From: Diphasiastrum complanatum
Lineage: Eukaryota; Streptophyta; Lycopodiopsida; Lycopodiales; Lycopodiaceae
Assembly: GCA_029204225.1 (NCBI GenBank)
Contig: CM055093.1
Location: forward strand, 47,052,854 to 47,116,853
Direction of reading: 5' to 3'
DNA: 64,000 nucleotides
A program made the position numbers and the translations under genes. Positions 56,274-64,000 of the stretch are shown piece by piece; the stretch's first letter is position 1, and the number at the start of each line of letters is the position of its first letter. The notes under the pieces were generated by a model that saw nothing but the letters and a program-made list of their open reading frames with translations, did not search any database and had not been told where the DNA came from.

Positions 56274-56589
56274 TTTGACAAAGCTGATGTCCTCATCAGG
56301 GCCAAACTAGACCTAGGACGTATGGCATGGGCTTAATTCACCGGCCTTAGCAACTTTGAATTACAAAATACATTGGCAGTAGCACAGGAAAAGTGTAGAT
56401 AAAGTTCACTTACGTAAAACCTGTGTAAAGCTGCAAGTGATTTATTGGCAAACTTAAGAAAAATACCGGAAAGTTCCTTGAACTTCAGAATACCCATGAA
56501 TGTTTATGTAAGAGGCATGCCGCCAGGTAGTGCTTTGTGTGCCGATCTGGGAAAACGGCTATTGCGTTGGTTCTTCTGCAGATAATCTG

Positions 56590-57510
56590 CTAGTACTTCA
56601 GGGGCTCCCTCCTTAAGTTTGTCTTCACCCAAGAAGCCTCAATAAGTGGAGCCCGTAGCCACTTCACTAGATATTCACGTTGAACGCCAGTTCGCTTTCT
56701 ATGTGTCAATATTTGTTCTGGTACAAGCTGCCTCTTCGTATCATCAAGTGTCGTTGGTGGGTGACGGAGTTCGTGTTGCCGATCAAATCGCTCATCTGGT
56801 TTGTACCGTTTGAGTAATGAGATATGAAACACATTGTGTATATCCAAGCTGGATGGCAACGCTAATCGATAAGCCACTGGGTTGATCTTCTTGGTGACAT
56901 AATATGGTCCCGCATAAGGTCGAGCAAACTTATGAGAAAAACCTTTTGGTAGCGCAATGTTCTTTGTGTTCAGCCATACTTGATCACCTTCCTCAAATTC
57001 CAGTTCTCGTCGATGTGGGTTTACGTCCGCTGCCATACTCCTTTGTGACTGCTCTAAAAACGCCTTCACCTCGGTCAGCTTTATGTGCCACTCATTGATG
57101 AATTCCTCTACAGTGGGTACTGGTGTTTCCTGCACGCCTGTAAGAAAAGAGCTTGGAACAATCGGTAGCCGACCATTGCTTATCTCGAAGGGTGCCCTTC
57201 CAGTAGATCTGTTCACTTGGTTGTTATGTGCAAACTCGAGAATATCCAAGTAGTTGACCCAATCGGATTGGTCCCAAGCGACATAATTTCGTAAATATTG
57301 TTCAATTTGTCGATTGACTCGCTCCGTTTGCCCATCTGTCTGAGGATGATATGCAGTACTGAAATTCAATCCGGTTCCCACGAGGCGAAATAGACAAGTC
57401 CAAAACTTTCCGACGAACTTGGTGTCCCGGTCAGAAATAATCGTTCTAGGCAGGCCGTGGTATTTGAAAACACATTTGAAAAATAACCTTGCCACTTCTT
57501 CAGCTGTCAC
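56590..57510 (-). pseudogene. Chromovirus integrase core, C-terminus and chromodomain
   Basis: TAEEVARLFFKCVFKYHGLP, then IISDRDTKFVGKFW (second Asp), NFSTAYHPQTDGQTERVNR (Glu), SNGRLPIVPSSF, KFARPYAGPYYV, and HNVFHISLLKRYKPDERF, the usual end of the integrase. A chromodomain closes the chain (VPEQILTHRK, EYLVKWLRAPLIEASW). The chromodomain places the element among chromoviruses, which favour heterochromatin for insertion. Confidence 0.93.
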
Positions 57511-57552
57511 TGAACTTTAGTTGGTACTAGATGAACTTGCTTTGAAAAGCGG

Positions 57553-58155
57553 TCAACCACCACATAAATTGAGTCGAATCCTTGGCACCGTGGTAGTTGA
57601 ACAATAAAATCCATGCTCACCGAATCCCATGGGTATGCTGGTACCTGGTAATGGTTGGAGTAGTCCAGCCGGAGCTAGCGGTTCCACCTTCACTTGTTGA
57701 CATGTCGGGCATGTTTGTACATAGGATTCAACGTCTGCCCACATACTTGGCCAATAGAAGCCTCTTTTGAGAAGTTCATACATGCGATTCACCCCTGGAT
57801 GCCCGGCGGCTAGTACGTCATGATGTTCTCGCAAGACTTTCTTCCTCAGGTTGATGTTGTCTGGGACGTATAATCTGCGTTGTTTATAAACAACCATTTG
57901 ATCTTTCCAAGTGAAATGTTTATGAGGCTTTCCCAGCTGGAATTCGATCATTAAGTCCTTCGCCAACGCATCTACACCATAATTCTCTCTGATTTCTTGG
58001 AGTAGGTCAGTCACCTGAGTTGTCACTGTTGCCATCAAGTGTTCTTGTCTACTTAGTGCGTCCGCCACCACATTGTTCTTTCCTGCCGTGTGTAAAATGT
58101 CTATATTGAATTTTGAGAGAAAGTTTTGCCATCGCATTTGCTTTGGCGTGAGCAT
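57553..58155 (-). pseudogene. Chromovirus RNase H end and integrase zinc finger
   Basis: [20 protein letters not shown] and VVADALSRQ end RNase H. HHDVLAAGHPGVNRMYELLK plus CPTCQQVK form the HHCC finger. A frameshift near 57630 shifts the following [17 protein letters not shown] segment into another frame; a stop (near 57512) then separates it from the core. Confidence 0.9.
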
Positions 58156-59981
58156 ACCTTGGGATGAGAAGTACTTGAGTGATACATATCAGTGAACGCC
58201 TTAAAGGGTTTTCCTGCCACATAATGTCTCCAATGCTCCACTGCTTGGACTACTGCGACCATTTCTTTTTCATGAGTTGGCCATCGTCGCTCTACGTCAC
58301 TCAATTTCTTTGAAAAATATGCAACAGGTTTTCCGTCTTGCATCAGCACGGCCCCAATAGCAAAGTTCGACGCATCTGTATGTATTTCAAAAGGTTTGCT
58401 AAAGTCCGGTAAGGCAAGGATGGGTTCTTGAGTGATCCGTCGTTTTAGTTCTTGGAACGCTGCTTCACATTCCGGTGTCCATGTCATCTTCAGATGAGTC
58501 TTGGTCTGCTCCAACAGTGGTGCCACAATTTTGCTAAATGCCTCAATGAATCTCCTGTAAAAGTTACATAAGCCCACAAAGGATTTGATGCCATGAACAG
58601 TTTTAGGTGCTAGCCAATCCAAGATAGTCTTGATCTTCTTAGGATCCATTCGAATCCGTCCGTGGCCTATAACATGTCCAAGGAAGTCAACTTCCTCCAC
58701 CACAAACTCACATTTCTCTCTTTTCGCGAACAAGCAGTTCCTCCTCAGTCGTTGGAGAACTGTCCTTAAATGTTGAATGTGATCTTTAAGGTTCCGGCTA
58801 AATACTAATATGTCATCAATGTACACAATGACGAATTCATCCAGGCAGTCTTGAAATATATTGTTCATCAACGTGCAAAAAGTGGCTGGTGCGTTTGTTA
58901 GACCGAATGGCATCACTAGGAACTCGTGACTTCCGTACCGCGTTCGAAACGCCGTTTTGTGCTCATCACCTTTAGCTATTCGAATTTGATGATATCCAGA
59001 TCTGAGATCTATTCGGCTAAAGTATTTGGCATGTTTGAGTTGGTCGAATAGGTCATCAATTCTAGGCATGGGGTACTTGTTCTTGATGGTACTCTTGTTA
59101 AGCATGCGATAATCCACACACATTCGAAGAGTTTTGTCTGCCTTTTCCACGAACAACACTGGGGCTCCAAAAGGTGAAGCGCTAGGTCTAATGAAACCTT
59201 TGTCTATCAATTCACCAAGTTGTCGTTTCAGTTCCGCCAACTCTTCTTGTGACATTCTGTAGGGTGCTCGTGAAGTTGGCTCTGTTCCTGGTACCAACTC
59301 AATTTTATGGTCCACTGGTCTTCGAGGAGGTAGCTTAGCTGGGAGTTCCTCCGGGAACACATCGCTAAATTCTTCTAACAGATCTGCCACTTCTTTTGGC
59401 AAGTTTTCTTGTCGCACGCTTTTCCCTTCTGGGACTTCTCGACAGATGCAAAGAAAGCACTTTGACCTTTTCCCTTTCGCCATTCTTTTCATCACTAATG
59501 CTGCAACCAGATTTTGTTCAATATCGGTATCCTTAGCATTTCCTCCGGGCAGGGCTTTTGTCACGCAGATTTGTCCCTTATAATCCAAGAGGACCAAGTT
59601 TGAGCTCCTACCCAAAACTGCGATACAGTGTTCATTTAACCAAGGGAGGCCCAAAATCACATCAAAGGCATCCATCTCTAAAATCACAAAGCTAAGTTTA
59701 GCCTTCCATCTTCCAATCTGCATCGGGATGTTCAATGTCGCTTTGTCTGCATCTAGTGCTCCCTTCGCTGTTTCTACCTTGAGAGTAGATGTAACATTCC
59801 TGGTCGGCAAGCTGAATTGTTCCACTACGCTCCTTGAGATATAGTTATGTGAAGCTCCGGAGTCGATCATGAAATCTGACTTCCTCCCCGCGATCTTTCC
59901 TGATAAGAATAACAATCTTGAACCAATCTTGGGGGTTGCCCCATGGAAGTTCCTTTCCATACTTGTGCGTCGTCCACTCAT
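58101..59981 (-). pseudogene. Chromovirus protease and reverse transcriptase
   Basis: 626 codons. [13 protein letters not shown] (protease, residues about 37-49), [27 protein letters not shown]-like linker, [69 protein letters not shown] (YIDD), [19 protein letters not shown], and RNase [15 protein letters not shown]. Open until a frameshift near 58165 inside RNase H. All catalytic residues of protease and RT are present. The ATG used lies where gag should be fused upstream. Confidence 0.95.
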
Positions 59982-60204
59982 AAATGTAAGCTCCTCTCAC
60001 AACACCCAACTAGATCAGATCACCTGGATCAAAAGAAGTAGTCAGGGATAATTCAGGTCCAGGCAAGCACACCACAAACGAACATACCAACCAAAGCTAA
60101 ACAGAGGATCCCTCTCAAGTCACATTCCCCTTGAGACCGGACGTAGGATCTTTGCCTAGCCGCGCCCACACAAATCTATCACAGAATTAGCCCACGGGGA
60201 AACC

Positions 60205-60605
60205 TCAACCATCCGTGCTTTCACCATTAAGCAGCACATTGCCTCAGTCACGCCCCACCACTTTTTGGTCGATAGCCCTTATAGCTAAACGATCGGCAGC
60301 TATCCCGCACCGGCAGCTAACCACCCGTGCTTTACACCCGAATTCGAGCAGCATCTCTGTATCAATGGTTAACCCGTACAGTTCGAATATGTCGCCCCGC
60401 ACCCCACAAGGTATAGACCGTGCTTTCACCTACCTAGGCAGCACTTTGCCTCATCCGTCCTACGTGCAGACAGCGCCAGGCCCGAACCGCGAGAACTGAC
60501 CGTGCTTACACCTCGAGGGCAGCACTTTGACTCATCAAGTCCCCCGTTCTGCCGACCACCCCGACCGTGGACGCACCCGTGCTTACACTGTGGGCAGCAC
60601 CTTGC
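60205..60605 (-). repeat. Array of five GTGCT/AGCAC stem-loop repeats
   Basis: In plus-strand reading five units of CGTGCTTWCACC-(8-15 nt)-GCAGCAC. The GTGCT arms start at 60215, 60327, 60420, 60502 and 60579, and the matching AGCAC arms lie 18-20 bp on. One unit (60327) has AGCAT instead. Most are followed by TTGCCTCA or TTGACTCA. They occupy the place of gag between primer site and protease. Confidence 0.75.
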
Positions 60606-60676
60606 GCAACGGTTGTCCTGACAAATCCCAAAAACGTGGCCATCCCTGTGAGACTTGCGTAGCTGACCGGCTAGTC

Positions 60677-60690
60677 GGCTCTGATACCAC
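60677..60690 (-). promoter_or_regulatory. Chromovirus primer-binding site
   Basis: TGGTATCAGAGCCG on the minus strand next to the 5' LTR; initiator tRNA-Met primer. Confidence 0.9.
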
Positions 60691-60691
60691 A

Positions 60692-61610
60692 TGTTGCGCC
60701 GGCGCCTCAAAGGACGCTGGGACTTGAGCGGTTTCCCCAACACGCACTTAAGTCTAACATTCATCCATCATGCACTTACGTAAAAGCCAACTCAGAATCG
60801 TAACAAGCTTAACCATTCAGACTTAAGAAAACTGGAATCCCAACCAACCCGAAAGCCAACTCAGAATCCGTCCCCAAAAGGTAACCAAAGGCAAAGACAA
60901 GCCACACATGAAACCCAAGGCATAGTGGTCGCCAAACTGACCAATTGGCATAGCGGCAAGCCCCATGTCGATGACAGGGACCCTTAGGCGCCAGCGACGC
61001 AAAAAGGTTGTAGTAAGGGTCCTTCCACTTGGACCAGTCCCGGAGGCGAAACCGAAATGGTAATCATCCCCAAGGATCAACTTTATTAGATTTGGAAGAG
61101 GTTACATTCATACATAGACTAACCGGTCTCGGGGCCACCAACACGTGTTGGGCATTGTGCCTGGCTCGTGCTGGTAGAGGGAGCTGAGACCTGGCGACTG
61201 GATTCCTGGCGCTGGTTGAGCTGCCCAAGTTTCTGTCTGCCTGGACTCCCCCTATAGTTCTGCTGTGATTCGGCGCACCTCCTCTGTTCTGAAACATAGT
61301 GCTTTCTGGTAAAGCACGCTTTTTGGGACTTAGTTTTTATTTTGCTGATTAAGCCTGGCAAGCCTGGCAGAATCAGTCTGGCTCCCGGACATGGGTCCCG
61401 GGAGCCGTTCCGGTGGCAGAATCAACTTGCTTCCTGACTAGGCCATGACTCGAGCTCCAGAGCTAGCTCATGACTTGTGACTACTTGACTGGCTCACCAC
61501 AGGTCGGAGGCTCAGTCCTTGACGTTTTTACTTGCTCTGGGACCTTAGGGAGTGTCACCCCTTAGAGTCTTACAGGGCACGTTGAGTGCACCTGAGTCAG
61601 CTTTACAACA
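60692..61610 (-). repeat. Chromovirus 5' LTR
   Basis: 919 bp, nearly identical to the 3' LTR; followed by target duplication CAATG. Confidence 0.95.
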
Positions 61611-61615
61611 CAATG

Positions 61616-62131
61616 GCACTTAGACTTGGCTATGGCGAATTAGTGTTCAAGGATTTATGTGTAGCAAATGCTGGTGCAATTAAGTGTGTGGTGAATCCAT
61701 GCTTTGGCTTCTCGAGATTTTGGGATGAGTACTATTGTGTGGTATATTTATGCTTTTTAAATTCTCATATATGTTAAGTTTTAACTAAAGTTTTAAGATC
61801 AATGGAAAGCAACGATTGTGGAGAATGAGAGCAATTTCATTGAAAAAACAATGTTGTATTTGATAGCTTAGGACTTAAGAAGAAGATAAAAAAACATGAA
61901 AGATTCATTGTTGATGCAACAAATGGGTACATTCATGGATTTATCTAAGGTTATTCTTATTACTGGATGCACAAGAGGAGTATTCATAATAGATATCCCT
62001 AGATCATTATGTAAGTTACTAATTTGGTGGCAGATTGTAGTTAGATTAGTTAGGATTTTCTAGTGGTAACGTTTCTAGACATATAATTATCTATGTAGTT
62101 ACATGAGAGATGTCATATATGTAGTTATGGG

Positions 62132-62166
<35 letters not shown>

Positions 62167-64000
62167 TGTTTTTGATTGAGATTGAGATTGAGATTGATGT
62201 GCTCCCTAGAGAACTTGGCTGGACGGATCCTGGAGGCTGGCTGCATCCACCTTCCGAGTCCCGACTTTCATTATCGAGCTTTTTTTTCAGTAGGCCAGTA
62301 AGCCTAGTTTGTACGATCTAGTCTGTGATTCTGTGATCACGTATGTCTTTTTGAGCTTTATAAGACCTGGTCACCTGGCTGCTGCAGCAATAATTATACT
62401 GTTTAATCTCAACGGAGACATCTCTTGTCATCAGAGAAGGGACCAGTGACCGTAAAATTTGAGCTGACGACGACGGCGATATGAGCAACTAAGCTTTGGT
62501 TGTATGCTGTGAATCGTGATCAGTACTGATGGGCGACTAGAAGCCTTGGGAGCCACTTCCTTGAGGTTCCTTAAGAGATGAATGGAAAGGTCGTACGGAT
62601 CACCCCGTCACCTGAGCTTAGAAGTTAGGCTCGACTCTCGAGTCAGTTGCCAATGGTGACTGATGGATCGTCCAAATCAAAAGCATTCAAGAATAATTAT
62701 TAATGGCTGGATTCCGACTCTCCACCCACATCATTACATCCGCCATTTAAGAATTGTGCAGTACGCATATCCCAAGGAAAGTACCGAAGCTCTGGTACCA
62801 CCATTGGATCTTGAGACTCATTTTTTACGCCGTGACTCGTGAGGCTTGAGGCCTTGAGCTAGGAAATTTTTACTCTCGAGTGTCGAGTACTTCAACTCCC
62901 TTGTAAGAAGTTGTAAGTCTTCGTTTATGGGCCGTATTGCAGTCAGGTTCTGAGCTTAGGCACAGGAAAGCAAGTACTAAACAACTCACCACGTATTGGA
63001 GCACGAATCTTGGGCTAATTCATCAATCTAATCCATTTTCCACGCATTCTTTGTATCTATCAAAGCGTTGTAATCAGAGTGATCAGTACAAACTTCAAAG
63101 GACCCAAATTCCAATGTATCCATTGCCTATTTGACCTCCTGAGTCCTGACTCATGGCAGGTTATGCTCTGGACCTATGATCAAGTCACAGCTGATCAGGA
63201 ATCTGGCCGTACCTGCTATTAAGAGGAATGATTGTGTAGTATGTACCAATAAGCAAATGGTTATTGGTGACAAGTCACAACAGTCGCAAGAACGACAGCC
63301 AGCTTCTGACTAGCAGATGCAACCATAAGCAGTGCAGCAGTGAGCACTGCTTGTATCTTGCTTTTATTACATTAGTCACGAGAAAGCAGCTACTCAACAA
63401 AATATACACAAGTGACCAGTATATACTGTATGCACTGTGCAGCATTGCAATTTGCAGCTCTCACATAAATCTCATTTTTTTATGTATTGAGAATTAAAAT
63501 ATGTAGAAGTACAAGTAAAAGTACAAAGAATCATTCAGACTCGTGAAACTAACATTTGCAAATTATTGACCTACTTTTGGCAGTAGGAACAATATAAAGT
63601 ATGAAGTAGATGATTGTAACACTTTCACAACCAAACATCTATTGTTCAGATAATCAGAAGTCCTACTTACATGGTAATTTAATAAACTGTGTCAGCGGTA
63701 TTTCTAAAGTCTAGTACTATCTCGGTTGCCTGTAGATTAATTTCCATACCCGCTAACTAGTTATCCATCCAAATAAAAATGACTAATTAACCAGACCTTG
63801 ATAGGATCAACAAATGGAGGATCAACAAATGGCAACATTATTTACTCTAATTGCCTAGCAATTATTTGACTGCTCGTGGCTATTGCAATGTCCATGTGCA
63901 TAAGATCCAAATCTTTTGTATATCAAGATTCAACGCACTTGATTGATCCATTCGAGTTGGTAGATTTATCCATTCCAGTTTGCTTTTTAAAATGTGGTCA
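61616..64000. other. Unassigned sequence
   Basis: Short ORFs only. The plus-strand frame just after the insertion (LRLGYGELVFKDLCVANAGA, about 61612-61777) looks mildly coding but no family is recognised. A (GT)n tract lies at 62131-62164. No RNA gene was seen. Confidence 0.4.
62131..62164. repeat. (GT)n microsatellite
   Basis: Short GT tract. Confidence 0.95.

Larger units (their letters stand above)
55345..61610 (-). mobile_element. Ty3/gypsy chromovirus with intact ends, no gag
   Basis: LTRs 55345-56262 (3') and 60692-61610 (5') start TGTTGCGCCGG and end CTTTACAACA in plus-strand reading. An exact 5-bp target duplication, CAATG, lies at 55340-55344 and 61611-61615. Primer site TGGTATCAGAGCC adjoins the 5' LTR and polypurine tract GAGGGGAGGA adjoins the 3' LTR. 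The LTRs differ at about a dozen positions by eye, so insertion was recent. Pol runs protease-RT-RNase H-integrase-chromodomain with frameshifts near 58160, 57630 and 57512. No gag capsid or zinc knuckle is present between primer site and protease. Confidence 0.95.

Noticed and set aside
60426-60764. 112-codon Cys/Arg-rich minus-strand ORF resembling a cysteine-rich protein
   Set aside because: It is the translation of the stem-loop array, and the Cys pattern follows the DNA repeat.
55345-61610. ORFs of 85, 98, 77 and 80 codons in the two LTRs as duplicated genes
   Set aside because: They are identical because they sit in the paired LTRs; no domains.

Overview
This is nuclear DNA of a land plant with a large, repeat-rich genome. 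The evidence is long introns, plant splice sites, a telo-box promoter, and plant-type Ty1/copia, Ty3/gypsy, LINE, hAT and Penelope-like elements. The sequence alone does not fix the lineage. Very long introns together with Penelope-like reverse transcriptases would fit a fern, lycophyte or conifer better than a compact angiosperm, but that is inference.

One host gene can be supported. It lies on the minus strand from about 29.5 kb down to 4.4 kb and encodes an organellar RluA-type RNA pseudouridine synthase. Six exons (114, 55, 16, 27, 40 and 34 codons, all phase 0) join into one reading frame carrying the NKPHGLAVQ, HRLDKDTSG and YWALVIG motifs. Introns 1 (about 17.0 kb) and 3 (about 6.5 kb) are packed with transposons. 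The last exons are not visible: a broken copia fragment (2.4-4.2 kb) lies just past the last recognisable exon.

Layout: 0-2.3 kb, LINE scraps and short tandem duplications; 2.4-4.2 kb, copia fragment (+); 4.4-29.5 kb, pseudouridine synthase gene. Its introns hold a gypsy RT scrap, two hAT-like non-autonomous elements (7.9 and 19.1 kb), LTR relics (20 and 27.8 kb), a pol-less copia-like nest (21.4-24.7 kb) and two LINE pieces (24.9-27.5 kb). At 30.7-33.6 kb there is a promoter/small-ORF unit joined to a Penelope-like RT, and a diverged second copy of the same pair lies at 52.1-54.2 kb. At 34.0-44.9 kb there is a large Ty3/gypsy element with a tRNA-Asp-type primer site and an unusual post-pol coding region, followed by an inverted copy of its LTR (44.9-45.7 kb). 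At 46.3-52.1 kb there is a copia element (-). At 55.3-61.6 kb there is a gypsy chromovirus (-) with perfect target duplications and near-identical LTRs but no visible gag and a frameshifted pol. The rest, to 64 kb, is unassigned.

Every transposon ORF examined carries frameshifts, stops or truncations, so no element here looks autonomous. The most interesting items are the giant-intron gene with two GC splice donors, the gypsy element with its extra post-pol proteins and scattered CTCGCAGA-type motif, the stem-loop array in the gag-less chromovirus, the duplicated Penelope/promoter units, and the 0.8-kb LTR inverted repeat.
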